DNA of 64,000 nucleotides, from the NCBI GenBank assembly GCA_037157565.1, contig JAZHRO010000024.1, positions 12,282,501 to 12,346,500 of the forward strand, written 5' to 3'. Each line of letters starts with the position of its first letter. The stretch's first letter is position 1. A program made the position numbers and the translations under genes. Under the pieces are notes generated by a model, which saw only the letters and a list, made by a program, of their open reading frames with translations, made no database searches and was not told the origin of the DNA. Of this stretch, positions 10,633 through 23,058 are shown piece by piece. The DNA comes from Thalassia testudinum. Its lineage: Eukaryota > Streptophyta > Magnoliopsida > Alismatales > Hydrocharitaceae.

Positions 10633-13460
10633 TGGTGAGAACCTCATCATGAACCCTAACTAGCTTACTTTGATCTAGTAAAATGAACAAAAGTTCCTAC
10701 TAACCTAAAGGAAGGCCTAATTCAGGGAATTACTAATCTGAGAAGAGAACATGAAATAGGGGGTAAAACTGTAATTTTACCATTGCAGTGCATCAACGAG
10801 ATTTCTAAGGGTCTAGACATAGGTCAATTGGACTTGATAAGAGAAAAAGTGAGATGGTTTGATCAGAAAAGGGTTATGACGAAATCTAGGAATTAAATGA
10901 CATTCTATAACCTTAAAACAAACCCACTTTAATTCACAAGGTTTTAGGAAAGATAAAAATCAACTAAACCCTCTAAAATTCGTGGAAAAATATCTCCTAG
11001 GGTTTAGAATCTTCAATTTGACCTTTGGAACATATTTTGACCTAGATTGGGGTTCATGCCCAATATATGACCTAATTTAGGTTTTTGTGCAAAATGTCTA
11101 GTCAAACGTGGCCAAACCTAAAATCCAACTTCACCATTGGATTCCTTAGGTACAAATTAGGTTTATACCAAAATTTGGACCTAAGGGAAGGTTGTCTTGA
11201 CCCACTTTGCAAATTGGTCCTCTAAATTACTTTCTGACCCTAAAATCTTTGAAACCCTTGCAATTACCCCCTTAGCTTTCTCGTCTCTTTCTTCACTTCG
11301 GTCCCTCTGCCATTGCAGCAGGGAACATACCTCTGGCGACTTCGCACGGAGGTTTACGCCTCATCAGCATGGGTAGCCGCCCCCAGATTTGAAAGGGGAG
11401 CTCCCTGCGGAGCCCCTACTGCATGGGCAACTCCCCATGCCCTGAAACCCACCATACCTCTCGTGCGAACGCTCGATTGGTATGGGTCTCCGATCAGCCT
11501 TACCTCCGACGTGGTTTTCCCGCCGTCTCAGTGTGCCTCCCGCCCTGCCTGCGCCTATTTAAAGAACGGCAGACCATGCCGCTTCCTTCAAGCTTAATTT
11601 GGCCAGAGATCTCCCCCAAATTCATCTCCTCTGCACTCTGGCTGACTGCCCAAAGCTTCCGACGACTTCTCCATCCTCTCGTCGCTCTGCCACCATACCA
11701 GTGGTAGAGCTATCTCTGCCATTCTCCTCGCATCGTACCAGCGCGCGTCCACCGGCCCTCTTCCTTATCGCCGTCTTCTTCCCCTCAGCATCTTCGTCTC
11801 CGACGATGGCAATACCAACCGCTCGCCTCCGCCCCCCGCCCCCCCCCCCCCCCCCCCCCCCCCCCTCACTCTAAACTCCTTAGATAAGTTCCCCTTTTTC
11901 CCCTCTTCATTTCCCCCTTACCTATTTCCTAAATCACTCACTACCACACGCTGACCACTATCATCCCCTTCACCTCCAGCAACCAACTTTGGCGAGTTCG
12001 CTCCACCACCACAGACCACGTCCATCCTCGCCGACCAGTCCTTAAGCATCGCCTCACCTCACTGACCATTTCCCCTCACTCCACGCACCGCGTCACTCAC
12101 TCGAATCACCCCCCGAACACACCCACCTGCATGCACACAGTGTGCCCTAGGCACACATGCACAGGCACCCTCACGCCACTCCGACCACCGGGCCACCTTC
12201 GCCGTGCTCTGGAGAACCTCCCCAAGCGATTTGATGTGGCCGCAAGGCCGTGTTCGTGTTTTCAAGTTCGCCGCCCCTTCCACCATTGTCGCTGAGCTTG
12301 AGGCAAGCTTCAAGCTACTCCAGGTCGTGCTCTGCTTCAAGAGAGACCCCCAAGCAGTGCGGATTTGAGTCACGCATGCATCTAGGCTCCTGATTGGCGT
12401 CGAAGGACTCTGCAGCCTCGCTAATTGAGGAAACCATCTGCTGCTACCGCGCGTGAACGAAGGTGGGACATTTAGTCCCACCTCGGAAGTGGAAGGCGGC
12501 CTGCGCACGCATAAATTGAAAAACTGCATAGGGCTTATCGCCTCCACCTACACGGGGTGAGGTCCCTCGCCCACCACCCGGCCTCGTCTGCGACCCACAA
12601 CTCTGCGGACCTGGCCTGACCCATTTACCCTGCACTCCTCGCGCACCACCCACGACGGTGCTCCTGGACCTGGGCGTGCGTAACTCGACCCGATTACCTG
12701 GCTGGCTCTGGGAGAGCGAAGAGAGAAATAGAGAGAGAGACGCAGGGAGGGTAGGGGTAGGTTTTGCTTCTCCGTGCTTGTGCAGGGAAGAAGGAAGAAG
12801 AGGAAGCAACTGCGGGGAAGAGGAAGAGAAGAAGAAGCCAGCAGAAGGAAGAAGAGGAAGAAGCTGAGGACTTAGCCGCGCCAACGAAGAAGAAGAAGGA
12901 GGAAGTGCAGCTCAAGAGAGAAGAAAGAAGAAAGCAGAAGGAGGAGGTGCAGCACAGTGCAAGAAGAGAAGAAGAAGAAGCCAAGGAGACTCAGTCTCAG
13001 AGAAAGAGAAGGACTTGGCCAAGAACGAAGAAGGAAGAGGAAGAGCAGCTGAAGGAAGGAGCAGCCGCAGAGAAAGAAAGAAAGAAGAAGTGCAGTAGAG
13101 AACCAAGGAGAAGAGGAAAAAGAAGACGCTAGCACTGTAGCAAACGTCACTTAAGGCGTCTGAGTCACAGAATCAGACGTCTGAAGACAGAGAAAGAAGA
13201 AAAGAGAGAGAGCAAAGAAGAAAGAGAGAAGAGAAGAAAGAGAATTTATTTCCTTTTTGTCTCTAGCATTTATTTTTGCATTAGTATTGAACATAATTGA
13301 GATTGTGATATTTTGCTTCTAAATACCGAATTGCTCCCTAAGTTCGACTTCGGAATGGTTTTGAATTTCGAGTAATAAATAAATAAAATGTGATAATTGT
13401 TTTTCGAGGTAATACTACAACGAACATATTTTTAAAAACCCGATGAACGATCCCTCACCA
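10633..13460 (+). mobile_element. Solo LTR B (Athila-type) nested in LTR A
   Basis: Begins TGGTGAGAACCTCATCATGA and ends ...TCCCTCACCA. It is flanked by a perfect 5-bp duplication GCCGC (10628-10632 and 13461-13465). Removing it restores the LTR A text that is parallel to LTR G around 30040-30080. It contains a C6-G-C27 run at 11832-11865 and a purine-rich tract at about 12715-13250. It has no internal coding region. Confidence 0.9.
12474..12516 (+). promoter_or_regulatory. USE plus TATA-like core promoter of LTR B
   Basis: AGTCCCACCTCG (12474-12485) is one base off the plant snRNA upstream element. A gap of 24 bp then leads to CATAAAT (12510-12516). Downstream comes the conserved GGCTTATCGCCTC. 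Confidence 0.7.
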
Positions 13461-13697
13461 GCCGCGAGGCCCTTATTCTTGGATTTCAGATTCCAACCTT
13501 CGCCGCCATTAATGAAGGAGCTCCAAGCAAGCTTGGAGCCGTTTTCTTATGGTGCGAGCTCCAGGCTCTATCCCCAGGTTGCGCGGAAACAACTCGCGAA
13601 CACATCCAGGTGGGCAATTGGACGCATTGACCATGCTAACTACGCCAATTAAAGGAAGAATTGCTGTTGCAAACACGCGATGGATAGGGACGTAGAT

Positions 13698-13740
13698 AGT
13701 CCTACATCGTCAGCTGAAGTGCGCCCCACAGCGCTTAAAT
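13698..13740 (+). promoter_or_regulatory. USE plus TATA-like core promoter of LTR A
   Basis: AGTCCTACATCG (13698-13709) is followed by a 24-bp gap and then CTTAAAT (13734-13740), with GGCTTATCGCCTCAG downstream. Confidence 0.7.
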
Positions 13741-14604
13741 TATTTTTGTGTCTGTGGCTTATCGCCTCAGAAAACGGGATGAGGTCCCTCTCACCCGCAC
13801 ACTTGTGCCTCGTCTGTGACCTTTGCCCGCGGACCTAGCTTGACCCGTTAACCCACCTAAACCTCACTCCTCGCTCACCACCCACTATCGGTGCGCTTGG
13901 ACCTGGGTACGCTAGGTCCGATAACCCGATTACCCCTGTGGCTCTAGGAGAGCGGATCCTAAAGAGAGAAAGAGAGAAGGAGAGCCTGCACGGGTAGGGG
14001 GAGGCTTTTGCTCTTGGTGAGAACCAGCTAACAGTTAGCCAAATTCAGAAGCTTTGCCCTCTGTATGTGAAGAAAGAAAGAAGAGAAGAGAAGGCCAAAC
14101 CAGCAGAGAAAGAAGAAGGGCCAAAAGAAGAAGAGTTGTAGAGACAGATAAGGAAAGTAAGAGAAGAACACAAAGAGGAAGGGCCATAGCTGAAAGAAGA
14201 GAGGCAGAAGAAGAGAAAGAGAAAAGAAGAACAGAGAAAGGCTTAAGCAGTTTAAGCCATCTGATTAGTAAATCAGACGATTGGTTTGATTGCATTTCAT
14301 ACATATATATACATTGAGTTCATTAGCTATCATTGTAAGGAGTATTTGGTGATCTAAATCATCATTTTACTCCATTATTTTTGCAGTCTGACACTTGATC
14401 CTAGTGCTACTTTATTCTGAAACAGTTTTTATTTACAATTTCATAACTTTCTTGTCTTAAATTGTAATTTTTCATAACTAAATTCCATATTGCTCCCTGT
14501 GTTCGACCTTGGAACTTTTTCGAGTAATAAATTTATTTGTTTGAGTACTATTTTGGCTATACTGCAATGCGATAATTTTAAAACACCGATTTAGTGCGCG
14601 AACA

Positions 14605-15540
14605 ATTTCCTATACAGCAACTAGTTCCGTATCAGCAACAGTCTTGGCCCATATATCAAATTGTTCGCGATACTACACCTAACCCTCCTTCGCAGTTTGA
14701 TGCGTTGGAAGAGCTAAGAAAAGAAATTCGATTAATGGCAAAGAGTCATGTGCAATTAACAAACCAAGTCCAGAAAATACATGAGAATCAGTTTCAGATA
14801 CTATAGGAGAGTAGGATGCAGGGAGCCTTGCCCTCCCAACTTGTCCCGAACCCTAGTAATGTGCAGAACCTTGGTCTTCCACCTAGGTATCCTGCATCAC
14901 AGGGTCAGGCACATGCGATACTTTAGGCACCTCTTGTGACACTTGGATATAATCAACCTGGTTTGTTACCTAATCCTGCCCAGAATGTTCCTTCCGCTCC
15001 TCCCCCACCTCATGAACAGTTTGCTGATGCAAAAGCTATTACATTGAGGAGTGGAACTACCATAAAAGATCCACCATATAGGCAGGCGGATCATGATTTA
15101 TTGTGACCTCTTCCTTAGGATGGTTCTTCTTCCTACTCTTATTCTAATAGGGAACCACCTAAGGAAGACAAACGAAAAGGACCAATGACTAAAGACCTTG
15201 AGATTCCTCTCCCTTTTCTTGGAGCTATCATTAGAGATTCATTGAGGCAGAAAAAGGGAGCTAAGAATCATGAGGACCTCGTGACTATGTTCAAAGTACA
15301 TATTCAGGTTCCTCTTCTCGATGCCATAGATCAGATTCCTATTGTTGCCAAGTTCTTCAAGGACTACTGTACCCCAAGGTGACAGCAAAAGAAGGGAACA
15401 AAACCCAAGGAGGTTTTGTCTTAGCAAGCTAGTATGGCAATACTAAGTATTCTACCACCGAAAAAGGACCCCAGTACACCTTTGATCTCCTACTTCTTGC
15501 AGGACTTATCATTTAACAGAGCCCTTCCTGATTTGGGTTC
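14605..15540 (+). pseudogene. E1 gag C-terminus and start of protease
   Basis: Gag text resumes after LTR A (QFPIQQLVPYQQQSWPIYQ, then EELRKEIRLMAKSHVQLTNQ). The gag-pol linker (ITLRSGTTIKDPPY) and the segment IQVPLLDAIDQIP...AKFFKDYC follow. These match the inner element I around its residues 640-690. The last codons encode the start of the protease active site, ALPDLGS, where LTR C cuts in. In-frame stops occur at several positions (for example 14804, 15380, 15421). Confidence 0.85.
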
Positions 15541-18244
15541 TGTTTAATGGGAGAAATTGATGTTTTAAAGGATGTAATCATCATAGCAAGTCAAAATCTT
15601 TCGAAAACAGATAAAATTTATAACTCAAAATCTAAAGAAGAGTTCGAGGTCGAACACAGGGAGCAAATATGGAATTCACAACATTAATCATATTCAGAAT
15701 TAATGAGCATAATTAATTAAGCATTCAAATAGATATTCAATGAATAATAACCTGTCACATTAGTTATTCAATATATCTAGAGACAAAAAGAATGGAGAGA
15801 ATATAAAAAGTGGTGATTTGAATCACCAATTAAATCCTCTAATTAAGCATGCATCTCATAATCAATTTAATCAAATGTTAACTTAATGCTTAAATCCTTC
15901 AACAGTGTTAGAACTTAAGATCAGACGGTAGATGTGGCAATCAGACGACTTAAGTGCACAAGGCTCTTCAGAAGACTTTTCTCTTCTTTATTCCTCTTCT
16001 TCTTCAGCTTCCCTTCTTTCCTTCTCGTCTTCAGACCTTCAGTTTATGTTCCCTTCTTCTTTCTTCTCAAGCCTTTCTCTTTTGCAGAGCTTCTCCTTCA
16101 CAAGCACAAGGGAGCCAAGGCCTTCAGCGACTAAGTGTCACACAGAGCACAAGAGAGCAAAACCCTTCCCCACTCTCTCACAATTTCCCTCCTCTTTCTT
16201 CTCTCTTAGACCCAGCGTAATCGGGTCACTAATCGGGTTATCGGATCGAGTATAGGGACCAGGGCTATTGGGCGTGGGAGGTAGCGAGGTGTGCGGATAG
16301 GCATGAGGAGGGACCCGACCCCTCAGTGTGTTGGGCGATAAGCGCTCATCACAAAATCAATTTATGTGATGCTACACGTTCTTCCACGCCAAATGTGGGA
16401 CTATCCGCTCATGTCTTCTTCGCGCATCTGCAGCAGAGGTGAAGCCCTTCAATTGCTGATGCTGCTACTACTGGGAAGCCAATTGGAGATGCGGTTGGTG
16501 TCGTGAGGTGAAACCGCATCTCCTGATGCTAGAGGTAGATGGTTTAGTAGCCGGAGGACTGTGAACGAAGGCAGAGATGAAGGTGACGGTGGCAGAGAAC
16601 GGCGAACACCTGAAACACAAAGGATGGACTCACGGTCACATTAGAATATCTCAGGAGGGTCGCTTGGTGTTGGTGAATGTGATGGCGGTGTTTGCGTGAA
16701 GTTTGGTGACGTGTGGAGGGCAGACGATGACGAAGATGAAGCACAAAGGAGGTGGTGTTCGGTGGAGCAACTAGATGGGTGGAATGGCGAATAAGTAGAG
16801 GGGTTTTGTGTGCAGAGGTATGGAGGAGCTTATGGAGGTGTTGGCGAGAAGTTTGGTGTGGTGGAGTGTTGGGGAAGCCTCACCGGAGGGTAGCCGGATA
16901 TGGAGAAGATGGAGGGTGAATGGCGGCGTCGTGGGTTGAATTGAGGGATTGAAGGGATGAAAAGGAAGTTGAGGGAGAGGGAAACCTAACTAATCTAATC
17001 TAATCGGATGAAAGGAGAAGAAGGCATCGGTTATGGTATGGCTGGCGCTAGAGAAGGTGAAGCCTCCATTGAGGGAGAATGGCGAGGAAGATGGTGGAAG
17101 GAGACACCTGCTGGTATTGCGAGATGCGGAAGAGCTTGAGGAAGAGGAACTGGCCGACTATAGTCTGTGGCAGTCGGCTAAGAAGGTGGACGGAGAAGCT
17201 TGCTAGAGCTTGCAGAGAGTTTGGCCGAAGAGAGGAGAAGAGGGTGGAATCCGATCCAAAACCAAGCTAAGTATGTGAGGTAGTTCCTGAGGGTCTTTTA
17301 CAGGGCATTAGGCGAGCTTCCAAGCTTGGAAACAAGTTTGAAGGTTTCGAAAATCAAGGATTGTGACTTGGAGATTTCCAAGAGTTCGTATGAACTCTAG
17401 GGCAAGATTCGAACATCAAGATTGGGTTCAGATTGAACGGAATCTCTTAAGGAGTCTCCCTTCCAATTTTGGAAGGGTTTGGACGTGAAATTAGGGAGAA
17501 ATCTCAAATGGAAGGTCGGTGCTTGATGGGTTCAAATGGCAATGGTGACAGGGGCCTGTTGGTGAAGGTGATGAAGAAGTTAGGGGGGTCTTTGTAATTA
17601 TTTCAAAAGTTGAGGGGCTGATTGAAAGAAAAAGAGAGTCAGATTAGACTAAAATGCAAACTAGGTCAAGATGAGCTCTGATTGGGTTCGAATTTTGGTA
17701 CAAACCTAATTTAGACCCAAGGAATCTGATGGTGAAATCGAATTTTGATTTTGACTAAGTTGACTAAGTAATTTACGTAGAAACCCAAATTAGGGTAACT
17801 TCCTGTCTAGGACTCTATTTTAGGTCAAATTAGGTTCAAATGATCAAATCAAGGATACCAAACCTTATAGAATATTTTTCTATGAATTTTAGAAGGCTTA
17901 GGTGAATTTTATCCTGACTAGAACCTCTGTTAATTAAACGGGTCTGAAATTAGGGTTTTAGGCTGTTGTTTAGTCTTGAAATGTGCGAAAACCTATTTTT
18001 GTCTGTACGGACCCTCTTATTAGACATTAATGAACATTTGACCTTTAGTTAACCCCTGATAAACCCCATGATTACTCTGCATTTATGATCTTCTATTAAA
18101 ACTACAGAATTAACCCTGATTTAATGCACTCTTCTCAGAAAGGATATGCAGTGCATTATGACTCTCTGGCGGTTATGTAGGAGAAGTTGTCAATTGATTT
18201 TGACTAATTAAAGCTAGTTATGGATGATGATGACGTTATCATCA
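15541..18244 (-). mobile_element. Solo LTR C (Athila-type), minus orientation
   Basis: A 2704-bp LTR reading TG...CA, flanked by the perfect duplication GGTTC (15536-15540 and 18245-18249). The E1 protease codons DLGSS are split exactly at this site. On the plus strand it opens TGTTTAATGGGAGAAATTG, with the inverted U5 motif CGAGGTCGAACACAGGGAGC near 15645. It ends GTTATCATCA. Confidence 0.92.
16361..16402 (-). promoter_or_regulatory. USE plus TATA-like core promoter of LTR C
   Basis: On the minus strand AGTCCCACATTT (16402-16391), a 24-bp gap, then CATAAA (16366-16361). The last three USE bases are changed. Confidence 0.65.
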
Positions 18245-19760
18245 GGTTCCTCCATTAATTTGACTTCCACTGCTATTTATGATCGATTTAGATTTGGGGA
18301 GTTGGAGCCCACCTCAGTTACTATTCAGTTGGCGGACTGGTCGGTGAAGGCACCGAGAGGGGTTGTTGAGAACGTCATTGTGAAAGTTTGTGGATTCAGT
18401 TTTCCAGCAGACTTCTTTATTCTTGATATGGAGGTTCCTGCTAATCTCCATGTTGCACCTATTATTTTAGGTCACTCATTTTTGGTGACCGCTCGTGCAA
18501 ACATCGATTGTGCATCTGGATGCATGGAAATTACCCTAGGGAATGAGAGATTGAGACTGGATATATTCAGGGCATCCAAAAATTTTGATTGTGATCTAAT
18601 CGAGGACGAGTGTGAAGGTGATGATTAGGAGTATTGTGGCAACATTGGGCTTCTTTGCAGTGACCCAATGTCTTATTCATCCTCATTGTCATCAAGGTCG
18701 ACTGATTCCTACCCAGGGACTGAGACTACTGCTCTGCATACTTCACCTTTCCCCTCAGCTGATTGCTTGGGGTGTGTATCTGATTCCAGTACCGCAAACT
18801 TGGTATATCCTAGTATGTTTGGAGGACTTTATGGTTTTGACTCACTACTGCATTTGTAGGCCAGTATGGTTGGTACGGACAGACTCAGTCCATATGAAAG
18901 GTATTCTGATGAAATTTATGATCCATGGTTACCCTCTCCAGCATTACATGATCATCTTGTTGCTGCAACTACTACTACCATTCTTGCAGTAGTTGAGTTT
19001 GATGGCTCTAAGCATAATGATAATCAGGTATACTTCCCTGATCCTTCCCTTTCCTTCCCTCCTCATTCTACTACTGATTTTATATCTCCTCCCCTTGTGC
19101 TTGAATTGAAGCCCTTACCTGATTCTCCTAAGTATGTGCTCTTGGGTGAGCATCAGACTTTCTCTGTTATTATCAGCTCCTGCTTAACTCAAGACAAGAA
19201 CTTAAATTGATTACTGTACTCCAAGATCATAGGGTTGCTATTGGGTGGAGTATCTCTGATTTGCACGATATTCGCCCATCCTACTACACTCATCATATAT
19301 ATACGGATGAGGGGGTGAAACCTATGCAACAACCTCAACAAAGACTAAATCCAAATATCATGGAGGTTGTGAAAAAGGAAATGATCAAATGGCTAGACGC
19401 TGATATCATATACCCCATTTCAGACAACCAGTGGGCGAGCCCGATATAGATTGTTCCTAAAAAGGTTGGACTCATCATGATCAAAATCGAACAAGGCAAA
19501 TCTATCCCGACCCACATTGTGACTTCTTGGCAGGTTTGCATTGATTATCCAAAACTTAATTCGGCTAGTAAGAAGGACCATGTTCCCTTGCCCTTCATTG
19601 ATCAAATTTTGGAAAGATTAGCTGGACGAAGTTATTTTTATTTTCTGGATGGATACTCTGGGTATAATTAAGTAGCAATTAGCCCAGCTGATCAAGACAA
19701 GATGACTTTCACATGTCCTTTTGGCACATTCGCTTTCAAGCGAATGCCTTCTGGCCTGTG
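18245..19760 (+). pseudogene. E1 protease C-terminus and first half of reverse transcriptase
   Basis: Protease text continues from SSINLTS through PTSVTIQLADWSVKAPRGV and PIILGHSFLVTARANI. A linker rich in acidic and aromatic residues follows, then the [70 protein letters not shown] and CPFGTFAFKRMPSGL. Stops interrupt it (for example 18626, 19208, 19447, 19669). LTR D cuts at the codons for GLC of the conserved [12 protein letters not shown] motif. Confidence 0.88.
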
Positions 19761-22531
19761 TGTTTTGCACGCTTGATCGGGTTTTAAAAATGTCGCATTG
19801 TAATATAGTCGAAAAAGCGTTCAAAACAAATATAATTTATTACTCGAATTTTAAAGTCCGAGGTCGAACACAAGGAGCAAATGGAATTCACGTACTAATC
19901 TCAATAATAAATGCAATTTGAACACATAATACTACTCAAAATCTAATTAAGAATGTAAAGCATTAGTATATGAAGCATAAAAAGAATTGTAGCTAGAAAT
20001 AATGGAGAGCTTATGAAAAATTGGACAATCAGACGTCTTAAAAGTGATGTGCTACAGTGCTTTCTTCTGCTTTTTCCTTCTTCTTTCTTTAATTTCTCTT
20101 GCAATCTCTCTTCTTCTCTTTCTTCTCCTTCCTTCCTTTCTCTATCGTTGGCTCTTTCTTCTCTTTGTCTTCTCTTTTCTTTACCTTCTCTGTCTTCTTT
20201 CTCTTCCTTGGCTTCCTCTTCCTTCCTTCTTTGGCTTCTTCCTTTACCTTGCAAACCTCAGATTCTACCTTCTTCTTTCTTCTTCGCTACCTTGGCTTCT
20301 TCCTTCTTTTCTTGCCTTTCTCCTTCCTTTAGCTTTCTTCCTCCTTCCTTCTTTCTTCTTCCTTCCTTGGATTTGGCTAAGTGTGGAGCCAATCTTTCCA
20401 CAGCAAAACCCCCCTTCCCCTGCGTAGCATTCCTCTCTTCTCTCTTCTCTATTTCGGCTCGCTCTCCCAGAGCCACATCCGGTTCTGGTAATCGGACCTA
20501 ACAGAGACTCGGGTTTAGGCTCACCGGCGTGGGTGGTGAGCGAGGAGTGAGTTGGTCAGGCAAACGGGTCGTGGCCAGGTCCGTGTGGGCAGTGTCGCGG
20601 ATGAGGCCATGAGAAGGGGAGAGAGGGACCTCACCCCGTGAGTAGGAGGCAACAAGGCTAATGCAAAAATTCCTTTTATGCAGCTACGCTCGCTCGTCCA
20701 GTTCCGAGGTGGGACTAAATGTCCCACCTCCCTTGCGTGCACCGCAGCAGAGATGTCTGGCTTAATTGGCGAGGCTGCAACGGCCTTTGACTCTAATTGG
20801 TAGCCTGGATGCATTCGTGCCTCAAATCCGCGTCTCCTGGGACTCGCGCCTGGAGCGCATCAAGTAGCTTCAAGCTTCTTCATCCATGGCAATTGGTGTT
20901 GTGCGAACTTGAAATCATGAGCACGGCCTTGCGGCCACGTTAAAATGCTCAGGGAGCTTCGCCAAGGCACGGCAAATGTGTGGCTGTGGTTGGCGTGGCG
21001 TGGGAATGGCTGTGGTGGTAGATCTAGGGTGCACTGTGGCCGTGTGAGTGGGTGTGTTTGGTGGGATGTTAGGGCGGTTAATGGAGTGAATGAAGTGGTG
21101 GGAGATGATCAGTGAGTCGAGGTAGAGGTCATAGGGTGGTTGGCGAGGCGGGTGGAGGTGCGGAGTGACGGGGGCGCCTCGCCGGAGGGTTCGCTGGAGG
21201 TGGAGAAGGTGATGGTGATCGGTGGCATTGAGGGATGTTTTTGAGAAATAAAGAGGGGGAACGGGAGTAGAAGGGAGAGGGAAGATAACAGACCTAAACT
21301 AAGGAAGAAGAGGGTAGGGGAGACGTCTAGGCTGGTACGGCCGATGTCGGAGACGAAGATCTCCGTAGATGAGGCGGCAGCGAAGATGAGGGCAGAGGTG
21401 GCATCAGGGCTGGTACGGCCGACGCGGATGAATGAGGGGAAGGCAACCCAACCACTGGTATTGTGGTTGGCTGATGAAAGAGAAAGGGAGGAACCGTTGG
21501 AGCTTGTGGAGGTGTTGTGGCCGGCAAGGAGAGAAGAATTGAGGGGGGACCGGCCCAATTCCAAGTTGAGGAGATCAGGGGCTGCTTAAATAGGCTTCTA
21601 GGGATGGATTTGTGCTTGGAAGCCAAGCTTCCAAGCAAGGTATGTCCGCCGGAGTTGGAAGCTTCAAAAAGACCCAAATCTCTTATGCGTTCGCATGAGA
21701 GATTGGGTACAAATTAGGGCTCATCAATGGGTTCAGATTGGAGACGATTACTCAGAGAATCTCTTTTCCAATTTTGGGAGGGATTCTCTGAGCAATTAAG
21801 GAGAATCCTCCTTCTAAAGTTCGTCGGAGTAGGATTTCCTCTGCTATAATGTTGGAGGGACCTATTTGCAAGGACGATGAAGAAGATAGGGGGCCACATG
21901 CAAGGGTTTTCGAAAGATAAGGGTAAAAATGTAATCAGGTTGGACTTATTTGCAAAGTAGTTCAAGATGAGTTCCCCTTAGGTCCAAATTTTGGTACAAA
22001 CTTAATTTGGACCTAAGGAATCTAATGGTGAAGTTGGATTTTAGGTTTAACCACTTTTGACTGGACAATTTACACAAAAACCTAATTTAGAGCAAATGTT
22101 TGTTTGAGACCCCATTCTAGGTAAAAATAGGTTCCAATGGCTAAATTGAAAGTTCTAAACCCTAGGGAATATTTTTATATAATTTTTAGAGGATTTAGGT
22201 GAATTTTATCTTGACCAAAGCCTTACTTAATCAAGTAGGTCTGTTTTAGGGTTATACGAAGTCATTTAATTCCCAGAACTCACACAAACCCTTTTCTGTA
22301 TGAATCAATTCACTTTTTATCTTGTTAAGATCTTTTGACTTGTGTTTATCCCTTGAGAAATCCCGTTGTTGCACTGCAATGGTAAAATTGCAGTTTTACC
22401 CCTTATTTCTTACTTTTCTCTCCGAAAGGTTATTTAGTGAACTAGGATCTCCAGTTGGTCATATAGGAGCTCTTGTTCTCTTTTATGGGTAAAAAATGAG
22501 CTAGTTAGGGCTCATGATAGTGTTCCCATCA
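19761..22531 (-). mobile_element. Solo LTR D (Athila-type), minus orientation
   Basis: 2771 bp, TG...CA, with the perfect duplication CTGTG (19756-19760 and 22532-22536). The E1 RT motif GLCNAPA is interrupted exactly here. It contains a long pyrimidine-rich tract on the plus strand (about 20045-20370) and the LTR palindrome at 21677-21704. It has no internal region. Confidence 0.92.
20675..20716 (-). promoter_or_regulatory. USE plus TATA-like core promoter of LTR D
   Basis: Minus strand AGTCCCACCTCG (20716-20705), a 24-bp gap, then CATAAAAGG starting at 20680. Confidence 0.7.
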
Positions 22532-23058
22532 CTGTGCAATGCACCTGCTACCTTTCAGCGTTGTATGATGGCTGTCTTTTCTTACATGATTGAGGATTAT
22601 GTGGAAGCGTTTATGGATGACTTCTCCATTTTTGGAGATGATTTTGACTCTTGTCATGATAATCTCACTAAGATCCTTAAACGGTGCATTCAAGTCAACC
22701 TAGTACTATCTTGAGAGAAGAGCCATTTCATGGTGAGAGATGGCATAGTACTGGGTCATAGGATCTCTAAGGATGGATTAGAAGTTGACCGTGTTAAGTC
22801 TGATATCATTTCTCATTTACCTTCCCCCCTAGCTCGGTCAAGCAGATTAGGTCCTTTCTGGGGCATGTTGGATTCTATAGAAGATTCATTAAAGATTTCT
22901 CTAAGATTACTACACTACTGATGAATCTTCTAGTTGTTGATGCCCTATTTGACTTTGATTCTGACTGTCACAGCGCTTTCGTGATTCTATGAAAGGCTGT
23001 ATTTGATTTTCCCGTTCTCCAGCCACCCGACTAGTCATTGGACTTTGAAATGATGTGC
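22532..23058 (+). pseudogene. E1 reverse transcriptase, second half
   Basis: RT resumes with [20 protein letters not shown] and the catalytic box EAFMDDFSIFG, in which both aspartates are kept. NLVLS (then a stop), EKSHFMV and GIVLGHRISKDGLEVDRVK follow. The connection domain near 22830-22950 is frameshifted. The segment ends at codons DFEMMC, the start of RNase H, where the LTR E insertion lies. Confidence 0.88.

Larger units (their letters stand above)
9037..14604 (+). mobile_element. Solo LTR A (Athila-type), split by solo LTR B
   Basis: Starts near TGGGAACACCATCATGAGAC and ends at ...GTGCGCGAACA, with U5 text GCTCCCTGTGTTCGACCTTGG at about 14491-14511. Without LTR B it is about 2.7 kb, the size of the other Athila LTRs here. 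Gag coding text stops at its left border and resumes at its right border. I could not find a clean target-site duplication (TTTTA on the left, ATTTC on the right). It carries the conserved 26-28-bp palindrome at 9869-9896. Confidence 0.8.

Noticed and set aside
12764..13132. Lys/Glu/Arg-rich open frame of 122 codons (and similar ones at 14054, 19943, 40224, 51138)
   Set aside because: They are translations of the purine tract of Athila LTRs, open in several frames at once, with no family resemblance.
20013..20501. Ser/Phe/Leu-rich open frame of 162 codons resembling membrane segments (also 40168 and 51160)
   Set aside because: It is the pyrimidine strand of the same LTR tracts. TTC/CTT repeats mimic hydrophobic segments.
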